Below, piece after piece: positions 7,990-17,444 of a DNA stretch of 64,000 bases; position 1 is the first letter of the stretch, and every line of letters starts with the position of its first letter. Below the pieces are notes generated by a model that was not told the origin of the DNA, did no database searches, and worked only from the letters and a program-made list of their open reading frames with translations. Origin of the DNA: Flavobacterium sp. ALJ2 (lineage in GTDB: Bacteria; Bacteroidota; Bacteroidia; Flavobacteriales; Flavobacteriaceae); the NCBI RefSeq assembly GCF_015594725.1, contig NZ_JADNRC010000003.1, forward strand, positions 242,089 to 306,088. The letters run 5' to 3'. Position numbers and translations under genes: made by a program.

Positions 7990-9303
7990 ATGAGAACCAA
8001 GTCTTTAAAAAAGAATAAAATCAACGTAATCACTCTTGGGTGTTCGAAAAATGTATATGATAGTGAAGTACTTATGGGTCAACTTCGCGCTAACGGAAAA
8101 GAAGTAACACATGAAGCTCCTGCTGCCGAAGAAGGCAATATTATTGTTATAAATACCTGTGGTTTTATTGACAATGCTAAAGCAGAGTCAGTAAACATGA
8201 TTTTAGAGTATGCCGACAAAAAAGAAAAAGGATTAGTAGATAAAGTTTTTGTGACAGGATGCCTGTCTGAACGATATAGACCTGATTTAGAAAAAGAAAT
8301 CCCAAATGTAGATCAGTTTTTCGGAACTACTGAGTTACCTCAATTATTAAAAGCATTAGGAGCCGATTATAAACATGAATTATTAGGAGAGCGTTTAACA
8401 ACTACTCCAAAAAATTACGCTTATTTAAAAATTGCAGAAGGTTGTGATAGACCTTGTAGTTTTTGTGCAATTCCGCTTATGCGTGGAAAACACGTTTCGC
8501 AAACCATTGAAAAATTAGTAAAAGAAGCTGAAGGCTTAGCTAAAAATGGTGTGAAAGAATTAATCTTGATTGCTCAGGACCTAACTTACTACGGTCTTGA
8601 CATATACAAGAAAAGAAATTTAGCCGAATTACTTGAGGCTTTAGTAAAAGTAGAAGGTATTGAATGGATTCGTTTACATTACGCCTTCCCTACTGGTTTC
8701 CCAATGGACGTTCTTGAAGTTATGAAACGTGAACCTAAGATTTGTAATTATATTGATATTCCGTTACAACACATTTCGGATTCGATATTAAAATCAATGC
8801 GTCGTGGTACAACTCAGGAAAAAACAACTCAATTACTAAAAGATTTCCGCAAAGCTGTTCCTGGAATGGCAATCAGAACTACGCTGATTGTAGGTTACCC
8901 AGGAGAAACACAAGAGGACTTCAATATCCTTAAAGATTTTGTTCAAGAAATGAAGTTTGATAGAATGGGCTGCTTTGCTTATTCACACGAAGAGAATACA
9001 CATGCCTATTTACTAGAAGACGATGTTCCTGACCAAGTAAAACAAGATCGTGCTAACGAAATCATGGAATTACAATCTCAAATTTCATGGGATTTAAACC
9101 AAGAAAAAATAGGACAAACCTTTAAATGCATTATCGACAGGAAAGAAGGCGCCCATTTTGTGGGAAGAACTGAATTTGACAGCCCTGATGTAGATAACGA
9201 AGTATTAATTGACGCATCTAAACATTACGTAAAAACTGGAGAATTTGTTAATATTAAAATAATAGAAGCTACAGAATTTGATTTATACGGTGAACCTGTT
9301 TAA
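7990..9303 (+). CDS. rimO: Ribosomal protein S12 methylthiotransferase RimO
   Basis: RimO is a radical-SAM enzyme that adds a methylthio group to a conserved aspartate of ribosomal protein S12. The 437 residues show the N-terminal MTTase domain with its three cluster cysteines Cys18 (LGCSKN), Cys57 (NTCGF) and Cys91 (TGCLSERY). The radical-SAM motif is GCDRPCSFCAIPLMRG with Cys152, Cys156 and Cys159. A TRAM-like domain ends the protein (DLYGEPV). The spacing LGCSKNxxDSE and the ending separate it from MiaB. It has its own promoter box and is followed 43 bases later by a small secreted protein gene. Confidence 0.96.
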   Translation: MRTKSLKKNKINVITLGCSKNVYDSEVLMGQLRANGKEVTHEAPAAEEGNIIVINTCGFIDNAKAESVNMILEYADKKEKGLVDKVFVTGCLSERYRPDLEKEIPNVDQFFGTTELPQLLKALGADYKHELLGERLTTTPKNYAYLKIAEGCDRPCSFCAIPLMRGKHVSQTIEKLVKEAEGLAKNGVKELILIAQDLTYYGLDIYKKRNLAELLEALVKVEGIEWIRLHYAFPTGFPMDVLEVMKREPKICNYIDIPLQHISDSILKSMRRGTTQEKTTQLLKDFRKAVPGMAIRTTLIVGYPGETQEDFNILKDFVQEMKFDRMGCFAYSHEENTHAYLLEDDVPDQVKQDRANEIMELQSQISWDLNQEKIGQTFKCIIDRKEGAHFVGRTEFDSPDVDNEVLIDASKHYVKTGEFVNIKIIEATEFDLYGEPV

Positions 9304-9346
9304 ATTTACAATACATTTTTTGATTTTTTATTCTAAAATATAAGAT

Positions 9347-9844
9347 ATGAAAACAATTCAAGCAGCAATAGTATTTGCATTTATGTTATTTTTTGCCAAC
9401 CCAGTTTGTGCACAATACGGAAATGGATATGGAAATGGCTACGGTAATGGATATGGTGGTGGTGGCTACGGAGGAGGCAGAATGAGCCAAGGTATGGGTG
9501 GTATTGGTCCATCTGCCAATACATCTAAACCAAAGGAAGTTCCTGTTGAAGAAACTGTTTCCAAAATAATGGAGAACATGAAGCCTGAACTTAATCTTGA
9601 TGCACTTCAAGAAATTGCAATATCAAATGTTTTTATAGAAAGTATTAAAGAACAAGGAATACTTTTGAAAAATGAAAGTAGTAGCCAAGATGAAAAAGTA
9701 AAACAAATTCAAGCACTTTCAGAAGTTACAAACAAAAGAGTATCTGATTTTTTAAACAAAGATCAAAAAGAAAAATACACTCTTTATATGGAGCAGCTAA
9801 AAAATCAAAGTGGCTCTAAAAAATCGAAGAAAAAGAAAAAGTAA
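9347..9844 (+). CDS. Small secreted Gly/Tyr-rich protein with helical C-terminal half
   Basis: This exported protein of 165 residues is not in a family I can name with confidence. Residues 1-22 are a signal peptide (ending PVCAQ). A GNGY repeat block and a Gly-rich stretch follow at about 23-50. The second half (about 70-150) is charged and helical, with VxxIMENMKPELNLDALQ and DEKVKQIQALSE, and the tail is Lys/Ser-rich (KKSKKKKK). The helical part resembles the Spy/CpxP-like periplasmic proteins of Bacteroidota, but I cannot confirm this. It lies between rimO and the amidase gene with short gaps, so all three may be one transcript. Confidence 0.65.
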   Translation: MKTIQAAIVFAFMLFFANPVCAQYGNGYGNGYGNGYGGGGYGGGRMSQGMGGIGPSANTSKPKEVPVEETVSKIMENMKPELNLDALQEIAISNVFIESIKEQGILLKNESSSQDEKVKQIQALSEVTNKRVSDFLNKDQKEKYTLYMEQLKNQSGSKKSKKKKK

Positions 9845-9878
9845 ATATTTTCACGAAACATAAAACATTTTTTAAAAT

Positions 9879-10778
9879 ATGAAAAAGTATTTTTACTGTT
9901 TGGCCATAGTGATTACAATTGCTTCTTGCTCAACGAACCCATATAAATCGAGCGAAAAAGTATACGACCAGCAACTTAAATCTCTTGAAGATAAAATAAC
10001 CAGTAAAGAAGCACAGCCTATACCACCACCTAGTACTACTATAAGTATAGACACCTCTTACGCTAATCAGTTACATATTTACAAGGATTCACTTTCGAAA
10101 ACTGGATCTACAGCTTTAGAAAACGGCATTAATACACAATGGATAGGTACCGTAAACTTTAATTTACGTAAGCCTAACTTCATCATTATACATCACACCG
10201 CACAAGACTCTTTACAGCAAACTGTAAATACATTTACTAAAACAAAAACACAAGTAAGTGCTCATTACATTATATCTAGAGATGGTAAAGTTGTTCAAAT
10301 GCTAAATGATTATCTACGTGCTTGGCATGCTGGTAATTCTACTTGGGGAAAAAACACTGATCTTAATTCATCTTCATTAGGTATCGAACTTGATAACAAC
10401 GGAATAGAACCTTTCTCTGAAACACAAATGAACAGTTTAATCGCGCTTTTAACGAGATTAAAGAAAGAATACAATGTACCATCACAAAACATCCTAGGTC
10501 ATGCCGATATTGCTCCGGGAAGAAAGCAAGACCCAAGCAAATTATTCCCATGGAAAACACTTGCAGGACTAGGATTTGGAATTTGGCAAGATGAGATACT
10601 TGAGGAAGCGCCATTTGATTTTAAAATTGAGCCTGCTTTGCGAATTATTGGATACAATACTAAAAATCTCACAGCTGCAATTACAGCTTTTAAACTACAC
10701 TATATTCAAACTGAAGTTGATGGAGTCTTAGATAGAAAAACAATAAACACTATTTATTCTATTTATAAAAAACAATAA
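9879..10778 (+). CDS. N-acetylmuramoyl-L-alanine amidase, lipoprotein
   Basis: This is a peptidoglycan amidase of the Amidase_2/PGRP fold that cuts the bond between MurNAc and L-alanine. The 299 residues begin with a lipoprotein signal (ITIASC, Cys17). The catalytic domain spans about 95-225, with zinc ligands His105 (IIIHHTAQ), His208 (LGHADIAP) and Asp218 (KQDP), spaced as in AmpD. The C-terminal 50 residues resemble a peptidoglycan-binding helical domain (AITAFKLHYIQTEVDGVLDRKT, cited in part as VDGVLDRKT). It would act in the periplasm, anchored by lipid, in wall turnover or recycling. It is followed by a strong terminator. Confidence 0.9.
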   Translation: MKKYFYCLAIVITIASCSTNPYKSSEKVYDQQLKSLEDKITSKEAQPIPPPSTTISIDTSYANQLHIYKDSLSKTGSTALENGINTQWIGTVNFNLRKPNFIIIHHTAQDSLQQTVNTFTKTKTQVSAHYIISRDGKVVQMLNDYLRAWHAGNSTWGKNTDLNSSSLGIELDNNGIEPFSETQMNSLIALLTRLKKEYNVPSQNILGHADIAPGRKQDPSKLFPWKTLAGLGFGIWQDEILEEAPFDFKIEPALRIIGYNTKNLTAAITAFKLHYIQTEVDGVLDRKTINTIYSIYKKQ

Positions 10779-10807
10779 AGAGTCACCAAATAAACTTCAT
10801 ATCATAT

Positions 10808-10850
10808 AAACACACGCTTTAGACAATTCTAAAGCGTGTGTTTGTTTTTG
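10808..10850 (+). terminator. Terminator after the amidase gene
   Basis: The arms ACACACGCTTTAG and CTAAAGCGTGTGT form a perfect 13-bp or longer stem around ACAATT, followed by a T-rich run. Confidence 0.88.
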
Positions 10851-10864
10851 CTACAGAAATGATT

Positions 10865-10902
10865 TAAAAAAAACTGCCAAAACATTTTAATGCTTTGACA
10901 GT
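10865..10902 (-). terminator. Terminator of the porin gene
   Basis: On the minus strand ACTGTCAAAGCAT and ATGTTTTGGCAGT pair over 13 bp (G-U pairs allowed) with a four-base loop, then eight T. It lies 28 bases after the porin stop. Confidence 0.85.
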
Positions 10903-10930
10903 TCAAAAAAAAAATATCAATCTTAATATC

Positions 10931-12016
10931 TTAAAAAGAATAGGTAGCAGCAACTAATCCAAAGACCATCTTGCCGGTTGGAACAGAATTACGGTCAAGA
11001 AAAATATCTTCAGAAGCACTATCTAATCTTATCTCTGGAATTATCGTCATATTTCCAACTTTGTAATTAAGAGATACAGTATTTGCAAAAACACTTGAAC
11101 CTGCAACTGCACCTAAGCTAGCTGCAGCGTCTTTTGCATCAAAATATTCTATTCTATAAGCTAATCCAAGATTATCTTTAAATTTATAATAAGCATATCC
11201 AACTAATGAAAACCATTCTCCATCAAGATTACTATCATAATCATTTGTTGTTTTAGCATAAGTAGCATTAATTCCTAAAGAAAATAAATCATTAACTGCC
11301 TTAGTTCCCGCAAAATCAAATTGTATTTTATTATCACCTGTCGGTACAACCTTAGTTTCAGGGGTAGGATTTGTACTTCCTGATGTAAAATTTAAATAAG
11401 CACTTCCTGTATCAGCAATATAAGCCAACTGCCCTACATATGTTTTTTGACTAGACCCCGCTTCCATTGCAGATTTAAAATCAGTAGGATTAGTAATCCC
11501 CAACATAGCACTAAATTTTCCAGTTGTATATTGTGCCTTTACTCCTGTATTAAAGAAAGGTCCAAATGAAAACGCATACGACATACTATAATTTTTATTA
11601 TCAACGGCATCTAATAATTCATATCCAATATGTGTTCCAAAACTACCTACTGTTACAGAGAAATTATCTGATAAATCATATTTAAGAAATAACTGCTTAA
11701 TTAAAAAAGAAGCCTCATTATTATTATACTCATTATAAGAGAACTCTGTTGCCCTTTTCCCAAATCCTAAATCTACAAAAGCAGAGGCTTTTCCAAATTT
11801 ATGCGAAGCTTCAATAGATCCCATCCCTAATTCGAACGAGTCTTGTGAATTTGTAAAACTAGTTAAACCGTTTTGTTGTTTAGAAAAATCATATTTATAA
11901 TAAACGTCTGCTGAACCTCCAAATACTGTCGCTGGGGCTGTCGTTTCTTTATTTTCTTGGGCAAAAGCAAAAGAACTCGTTAACATCAAAGCTAAAATAT
12001 GTATTACTTTTTTCAT
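10931..12016 (-). CDS. Outer-membrane beta-barrel porin (BBP2/OmpL-like)
   Basis: This is a predicted outer-membrane barrel of 361 residues with a 19-residue signal peptide (SSFAFAQ). The mature protein is a run of amphipathic strands such as ASAFVDLGFGKRA, FSVTVGSFGTHIGYEL and LGLAYRIEYFDAKD, and it ends VAATYSF with the terminal Phe of outer-membrane barrels. It fits the putative beta-barrel porin-2 group of Bacteroidota. From memory, members of this group often sit near ammonium transporter and P-II genes; here no such gene is adjacent, though gltBD are in the same window. The gene stands alone, with an 800-bp gap upstream. Its substrate is unknown. Confidence 0.78.
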   Translation of the reverse strand: MKKVIHILALMLTSSFAFAQENKETTAPATVFGGSADVYYKYDFSKQQNGLTSFTNSQDSFELGMGSIEASHKFGKASAFVDLGFGKRATEFSYNEYNNNEASFLIKQLFLKYDLSDNFSVTVGSFGTHIGYELLDAVDNKNYSMSYAFSFGPFFNTGVKAQYTTGKFSAMLGITNPTDFKSAMEAGSSQKTYVGQLAYIADTGSAYLNFTSGSTNPTPETKVVPTGDNKIQFDFAGTKAVNDLFSLGINATYAKTTNDYDSNLDGEWFSLVGYAYYKFKDNLGLAYRIEYFDAKDAAASLGAVAGSSVFANTVSLNYKVGNMTIIPEIRLDSASEDIFLDRNSVPTGKMVFGLVAATYSF

Positions 12017-12819
12017 GTGTAAATGGTTTTAGTTAGTAATTAGTTTGGTTATTTTTTTATGAATGCCATTTATATTCTATATAATATCAAAGAACTGCAG
12101 TAATAATTTATACCAATATATAGCCTTGGTAAAACATTTTTATGAGGCGAATTTATTAACTTTTATATTAGATAATCTTATAAAATTTATTTTTTTGGCT
12201 TATTTCAGAAAGAATTATGGATTACAAAAATTACAATAGCTAAATATCATTATATTATATTTCAAAGGCATGTTTTTAAAAAATTTAACAACTGGGCAAA
12301 TACATAAATTTAAAAAAAATAAAAAATAAAACACAGACTAATTAAAAAAAAGGGGCTAACATGAAAATAATCACCAAAAAATATCACACACCCCCATTAA
12401 AAAATACATATATATAAAACATAAACTAAAACAAGAAAAACAACTATAAAACAAAAATAAAATTAAAAAGAAACTAAAGTGTTTATAAATTCGTACAAAA
12501 AACATTTCAAAAAAACAATGATCCCTTTTAATAACTGGTTAAAACAAATAAAACGCAACTAGCTTTAAAAGAAAAAAACTATCTGTTTTTAGTTTAACAC
12601 TTCCAAACTAAAAAAGCGCACCACAACTAATAACGCACTGAAGCTTCTAAAAAACTACGTATTCTAAAATGAAGATTATACTTTACCAGAGCAGGTTAAA
12701 AAAGGAATATACCCTATAGAAAGGAACCACCAGAAAGAAATACCATCAAATATTACAGACGCAAAAAAAAGCCCCAATCCGAATTCGGATTGGGGCTTAA
12801 TAAATTTATTTAAAACTTA
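12017..12819. other. 803-bp gap, strongly A-rich on the + strand
   Basis: I see no protein gene here. The middle (about 12290-12520) is very rich in A on the + strand, with short runs of AAAACAAAAAT type. A 10-bp hairpin lies at 12586-12614 (TTTTTAGTTT/AAACTAAAAA) without a T tail. No TAnnTTTG box could be placed convincingly for the porin gene within 100 bases of its start. The yajC terminator occupies the right end. The only ATG frame with any length (12361) is 17 codons and lacks support. Confidence 0.6.
12762..12798 (-). terminator. Terminator of the nusB-yajC transcript
   Basis: A near-perfect palindrome (AAGCCCCAATCCG and its complement around AA) is followed on the minus strand by eight T. 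It lies 21 bases after the yajC stop. Confidence 0.93.
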
Positions 12820-13092
12820 CTATTTCTTTGCCAAAGCTGCACTCATTTCCATAGAAATTGCAGAACGCTCCATCTTTAACTTTCCAGACATAGTTTCGAT
12901 AACTACAGTTGTTTCCGCAAGTTCTGATACTTTTCCGTGAAGACCACTTTTTGTTATAATTCTATCACCTATTTTTAGGCTACTTTCAAATTCTTTTTCA
13001 TTTTTCGCACGTTTTTGTTGCGGTCTAATCATAAAGAAATAGATCACTACAAACATTAATAGAAAAGGTGCAAATTGAGTTAATTGTTCCAT
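12820..13092 (-). CDS. yajC: Preprotein translocase subunit YajC
   Basis: YajC is a small inner-membrane partner of SecDF in the Sec translocon. The 90 residues have one N-terminal membrane helix at about 8-23 (FLLMFVVIYFFMIRP), the conserved RPQQKRAK after it, and the soluble domain GDRIITKSGLHGKVSE with the ending VIETMSGKLKMERSAI. Length is normal. It lies 30 bases downstream of nusB on the same strand, the usual order in flavobacteria, and shares its terminator. Confidence 0.96.
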   Translation of the reverse strand: MEQLTQFAPFLLMFVVIYFFMIRPQQKRAKNEKEFESSLKIGDRIITKSGLHGKVSELAETTVVIETMSGKLKMERSAISMEMSAALAKK

Positions 13093-13122
13093 AATTTAAA
13101 TTCAGTTTTTATTTAATAATTA

Positions 13123-14067
13123 TTACATTAAACCTCGACCAGCTTTAATCAATTTTTTGCTAGCCTCTAGTTCTTTAACAAGATTGTCTAAAATCCCGTT
13201 GATAAAAATACTACTTTTTGGCGTAGAATACTCTTTTGCGATTTCTAAATATTCGTTAAGAGTTACTTTTACAGGAATTGAAGGGAATTTTAAAAACTCA
13301 CAAATTGCCATTTTTAAAATAATAGTATCTATCTCAGCTATACGATCACTATCCCAATTTGGCGTTTTATCCACATATTCTTTAGCAAATTCCAATTCAT
13401 TTAAAACAGTTCTTCTAAACAAGTCTTTTACAAAATCTCTATCCTCATTGTCTTTATACAATTTTGGAACTCTAAAATTATCATCTTCTCCAGCCGTAAT
13501 AGCTTTTAATTGTTTGATAATATGTGTGTTTACTACAGGAATATCATCTACCCAAGTAAGTTTATCATCTTCTAGATACTCATATAGTTTTTCATTAGGA
13601 ACTATCACTTCAGTAAATAAATCAACAATAAACTGTTTGTCTTCTTCAAACGTATTTACCGCATTACTCATGTATTTCGAATACTGCTTACTTGCTTTAA
13701 TATCATTAAGAAGTAATAAAATATAATCGTCATTTAATGTCCAATTATTGATTTTACGATTTTCTAATGCTATACTTAGCGAATTATTTTCAGCCAAAAT
13801 CTGGAAAATAGCATTCTTAACAAATTTTTCATTTGGATTACGCTCTTGAGGAGTTGCAAGATGTTTTTTGCTTGATAAGTGTAAATAGATTGTCTCTTTT
13901 TTACAAATTTCGATTAACGAAGAAACCATCACAAGATATAAATCCTGAATATTATCAATACTATAAAAAAGAAATTTTTCTTCTTTTTCAAGATTATCAG
14001 AACCGTTTTGATGCATCGCATAAATGGACTGCATTACTTTAACGCGTATGTGTCTTCTATTTACCAC
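13123..14067 (-). CDS. nusB: Transcription antitermination factor NusB, long form
   Basis: NusB binds boxA RNA with S10 and supports antitermination of rRNA operons. At 314 residues it is about twice the E. coli length; Bacteroidota NusB usually has such an N-terminal extension. The start VNRRHIRVKVMQSIYAMHQ is typical, and the conserved NusB core lies in the C-terminal half, with DRIAEIDTIILKMAICEFL and the VTLNEYLEIAKEYSTPKSSIFINGILD region (landmark: NEYLEIAKEYST, then FINGILD). It leads into yajC and has a TATTTTTG box 28 bases before the ATG. Confidence 0.94.
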   Translation of the reverse strand: MVNRRHIRVKVMQSIYAMHQNGSDNLEKEEKFLFYSIDNIQDLYLVMVSSLIEICKKETIYLHLSSKKHLATPQERNPNEKFVKNAIFQILAENNSLSIALENRKINNWTLNDDYILLLLNDIKASKQYSKYMSNAVNTFEEDKQFIVDLFTEVIVPNEKLYEYLEDDKLTWVDDIPVVNTHIIKQLKAITAGEDDNFRVPKLYKDNEDRDFVKDLFRRTVLNELEFAKEYVDKTPNWDSDRIAEIDTIILKMAICEFLKFPSIPVKVTLNEYLEIAKEYSTPKSSIFINGILDNLVKELEASKKLIKAGRGLM

Positions 14068-14095
14068 CTTGTAAGAACATTTAAAAATTAGTTTG

Positions 14096-14103
14096 CAAAA
14101 ATA
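14096..14103 (-). promoter_or_regulatory. nusB -7 box (TATTTTTG)
   Basis: On the minus strand TATTTTTG followed by CA matches TAnnTTTG and ends 28 bases before the nusB ATG. Confidence 0.6.
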
Positions 14104-14209
14104 AGAATTTCATGCCTGATAATAAAATTTATATTTAGTTTATTTGAGAATAATTTCTAGCCTCTATTACCATTTTCGGGTGTAAAAAAAGAGCCTGATT
14201 TTACAATGC

Positions 14210-14271
14210 AAAAAAAAGTCTCAGCTTTCAGGCTCAGTTAAAATTAAGGACTGAGGTTGAAAGCTGAGACT
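14210..14271 (-). terminator. Terminator of the leucine dehydrogenase gene
   Basis: On the minus strand AGTCTCAGCTTTCA-CCTCAGT pairs with ACTGAG-CTGAAAGCTGAGACT to give a stem of about 20 bp with one interruption, followed by eight T. It is one of the strongest terminators in the window. Confidence 0.92.
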
Positions 14272-14288
14272 AAGACTAAACTGCTTTT

Positions 14289-15395
14289 CTATCTTTTACT
14301 ATTCTCGATTTTTCTCAAATCAATACGATTTTGAGCAATCGTTAACGCAGCATGATGTGTTGTCATTCCGTTTTTAATAGCATAATCAAAAATTTCAAGC
14401 GTTGTATTGTAAATATTTTCTGTTTTACGCATGATCTCTGCTTTGTCATAATGTTCTAATTCTGCATAAACATTAATAATTCCACCTGCATTAATCAAGA
14501 AGTCTGGAGCATAAAGAATCCCTCTTTCCTTTAGTATAGCACCATGAATATTTTCGTTTGCTAATTGATTATTTGCTGCACCAGCAATGACCTTAGCTTT
14601 TATTTTATTTACAGTTGCATCATTTAATACTGCTCCCATTGCACATGGCGCATAAACATCTACATCTGCACTGTATAAATCATCTCCTGCAAAAATTGTA
14701 GCGCCGTATTTTGCAGCCACTTCGTATAATTTTTCTTCGTTAATATCTGTAATAGTAACTATCGCTCCTTCTTTAGTTAAATATTCAACCAAAGCCTCAC
14801 CTACGTGACCAATTCCTTGTACTAATACTTTTTTACCATCCAAGTTATCTGAACCAAACTGTTGTTTAACAGCTGCTTTCATTCCTAAAAACACACCGTA
14901 AGCTGTAACTGGTGACGGATTACCTGAACCACCTCTTTCTTCAGAAATTCCGGTAACATAAGGAGTAACATCTCTTACGATATCCATATCTCTAGTTTCC
15001 ATCCCAACATCTTCAGCAGTAATGTATCTTCCACTTAAAGAATGTACAAATTCTCCAAACTTGCGCATCAATTCAGGTGTTTTTTGAGTTTTAGCATCAC
15101 CAATAATAACGGCTTTACCTCCACCAATATTCAATCCTGTAATAGCAGATTTATATGTCATACCTCTAGAAAGACGTAAAACATCGTTTAATGCTTCCCA
15201 TTCGTTTGCATAATTAAACATCCTTGTCCCTCCTAAAGCAGGTCCCATAACTGAATTATGAATACCAATAATTGCTTTTAAACCTGTATCTTTGTCATTA
15301 CAAAATACAATTTGTTCGTGATCGTCAAACGATAGTTGACCAAAAACGGGATCCATTTTTTGAAGTTCCTTTCCTGTTGCAAAAGCTGCATTCAT
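14289..15395 (-). CDS. ldh: Leucine (Glu/Leu/Phe/Val) dehydrogenase
   Basis: This NAD-dependent dehydrogenase interconverts branched-chain amino acids such as leucine with their 2-oxo acids and ammonia. The 368 residues match the Leu/Phe/Val branch in length. The substrate domain holds the glycine-rich ALGGTRMF and the catalytic Lys in LNIGGGKAVIIGD; the nucleotide-binding domain has VLVQGIGHVGEALVEYL (GxGxxG). The stretches DVGMETRDMDI and AGAANNQLAN are also family marks. It precedes nusB-yajC but has its own terminator, so it is a separate unit. With gltBD it suggests active amino-nitrogen metabolism. Confidence 0.93.
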   Translation of the reverse strand: MNAAFATGKELQKMDPVFGQLSFDDHEQIVFCNDKDTGLKAIIGIHNSVMGPALGGTRMFNYANEWEALNDVLRLSRGMTYKSAITGLNIGGGKAVIIGDAKTQKTPELMRKFGEFVHSLSGRYITAEDVGMETRDMDIVRDVTPYVTGISEERGGSGNPSPVTAYGVFLGMKAAVKQQFGSDNLDGKKVLVQGIGHVGEALVEYLTKEGAIVTITDINEEKLYEVAAKYGATIFAGDDLYSADVDVYAPCAMGAVLNDATVNKIKAKVIAGAANNQLANENIHGAILKERGILYAPDFLINAGGIINVYAELEHYDKAEIMRKTENIYNTTLEIFDYAIKNGMTTHHAALTIAQNRIDLRKIENSKR

Positions 15396-15597
15396 AGCAA
15401 ATAATTTTTGTTAGTTAAAATTACGAATTTGTCAAAAAGACATTTCAAATTTATGCAAAAAATATACATATAGCATTTTTTTAATTAAAAAATAACAATC
15501 CAGTAATTAAATATTTTCAATAAACATATTAAGCAATATCCAAAATTGACAATATTTATCAAAATAAGCTTATCTCAACACAGAATATTACAAAAAA

Positions 15598-17376
15598 ATG
15601 AAAGAATTACGTTATTTAAACAAATATTTTATTAAATACAAATACAGTTTTTCCTTAGGGATTTTTATAACAATAATCGCACAAATATTTTCGCTATTTA
15701 CTCCAAAACTGATAAGTAAATCATTAAGTGCTATTGAAAAGTTCGATAAGCTACCAAAAGCTGAAAAAGCATCAGAGGTAGTATTATCTTTTTACAGAGA
15801 AGAACTCGTACACAATGTTTTACTAATTATTGCTACAACTATTGTTGCAGGCTTCCTTACTTTTTTAATGAGACAAACTTTAATTGTAATGTCTCGTCAT
15901 ATTGAATTTGACTTGAAAAATGAAGTTTTTCAACAATACGAAAAGCTTTCTCAAAACTTTTACAAACAAAATCGCACTGGAGATCTAATGAACCGTATTA
16001 GTGAAGATGTTTCTAAGGTGCGTATGTATGTAGGTCCAGCGGTAATGTATACCATTAACACTTTTATTCGATTTGCTATCGTAATTATATATATGTATAA
16101 TGTTTCACCACTTTTAACTTTATATACCATATTACCATTACCTATATTATCATATTGCATTTTTAAATTAAGTACCGAGATAAATAAACGAAGTACTGTT
16201 TTTCAACAATATCTATCAAAAGTCTCGAGTTTTACACAAGAGATATTTTCAGGAATCCGAGTCATTAAGGCATATTCGTTAGAAAATCAACATCAAAATA
16301 ATATGATTGATCTAGCTAATGAAAGCAAAAGCAAAAGCTTAAACCTAGCCAAAGTTCAATCCTTATTTGGCCCACTCATGATTGCCCTAATCGGGATTAG
16401 TAATCTTGTAGTAATTTATTTTGGAGGTGTAATGTATATTAATGGCAGCATCAAAAGCTTAGGAACGATAGCTGAATTTATTCTTTATGTAAACATGCTT
16501 ACCTGGCCAGTTGCTTCTTTGGGCTGGGTCTCATCGATGGTACAAGAAGCCGAAGCATCACAAAAAAGGCTAAATGAGTTCTTAAAAATCGAACCTGAAA
16601 TTAAAAACAACAATCCAAACCATTCTACTATCGACGGAACCATTTCTTTTAAAAATGTGACCTATACTTACGAAGACACCAAGATAACTGCTCTTAACGA
16701 CATAACATTTACTGTGAAAAAAGGTGAAACCTTGGCTATTTTAGGTAAAACTGGTTCTGGAAAATCAACTATATTATCTTTAATTTCTCGTTTGTATGAT
16801 GTCTCGAAAGGGCAAATTACTATAGATAGCAATGAAATAAATCAATTAAACCTCAACGATTTACGCAACAATATAGGTATTGTACCTCAAGATGCTTTCT
16901 TATTCTCAGACAGCATTAAAAACAACATTAAGTTTGGCAACCAAAATGCAACTGACGAAGAGGTTATTGAAGCTGCAAAAAATGCTGTCGTACACGACAA
17001 CATCATTGGCTTTAATAAACAGTATGACACCATATTAGGAGAAAGAGGAATCACTCTTTCGGGCGGACAAAAACAGCGTGTTTCTATCGCCAGAGCAATC
17101 ATAAAAAACCCTGCTATTTTACTTTTTGATGACTGCTTATCTGCTGTAGATACCGAAACTGAAGAAACTATTTTAAATAACTTATTTGAAATTTGCAAAG
17201 ATAAAACCACTATAATCGTGAGCCATCGTGTATCATCTGCAAAAAATGCAGATAGAATTATTATACTTGAAGAAGGAAAAATTATCCAACAAGGTTCTCA
17301 TAATCAATTGATAAATCAAGAAGGGTATTATTCAGCATTATACATAAAACAACTTTCCGAAAAAGAATCACTTTAA
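15598..17376 (+). CDS. ABC exporter, fused permease and ATPase
   Basis: This is a half-size ABC exporter (592 residues) of the MsbA/MdlA-B type. Six membrane helices fill about residues 15-310. The ATPase domain starts near 350: Walker A GKTGSGKST at about 384-392, a Q loop in VPQDAFLF, the signature LSGGQKQRVSIARAI near 487, Walker B AILLFDD near 505, the D loop SAVDTETEE and a switch His in VSHR. The residue after the Walker B Asp is Asp, not the usual Glu, as in YheI/MdlA-like halves of heterodimers. No partner half is nearby. The substrate cannot be told. It starts with a poly-A leader and is followed after 68 bases by the PUR-family gene. Confidence 0.9.
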   Translation: MKELRYLNKYFIKYKYSFSLGIFITIIAQIFSLFTPKLISKSLSAIEKFDKLPKAEKASEVVLSFYREELVHNVLLIIATTIVAGFLTFLMRQTLIVMSRHIEFDLKNEVFQQYEKLSQNFYKQNRTGDLMNRISEDVSKVRMYVGPAVMYTINTFIRFAIVIIYMYNVSPLLTLYTILPLPILSYCIFKLSTEINKRSTVFQQYLSKVSSFTQEIFSGIRVIKAYSLENQHQNNMIDLANESKSKSLNLAKVQSLFGPLMIALIGISNLVVIYFGGVMYINGSIKSLGTIAEFILYVNMLTWPVASLGWVSSMVQEAEASQKRLNEFLKIEPEIKNNNPNHSTIDGTISFKNVTYTYEDTKITALNDITFTVKKGETLAILGKTGSGKSTILSLISRLYDVSKGQITIDSNEINQLNLNDLRNNIGIVPQDAFLFSDSIKNNIKFGNQNATDEEVIEAAKNAVVHDNIIGFNKQYDTILGERGITLSGGQKQRVSIARAIIKNPAILLFDDCLSAVDTETEETILNNLFEICKDKTTIIVSHRVSSAKNADRIIILEEGKIIQQGSHNQLINQEGYYSALYIKQLSEKESL

Positions 17377-17444
17377 TTGTTGTATAATAGATATTTTTTT
17401 AAGATTTTTGATTGCTATTAAATAAAAAATCGACAGAACGGATT

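Noticed and set aside
12361..12414. 17-codon frame in the A-rich gap
   Set aside because: No ribosome site, no conserved look, and chance is enough to explain it.
13157..13726. A 189-codon open frame on the + strand
   Set aside because: It is opposite nusB, is rich in Ser/Leu/Asn from antisense reading, and has no start signal or family look.
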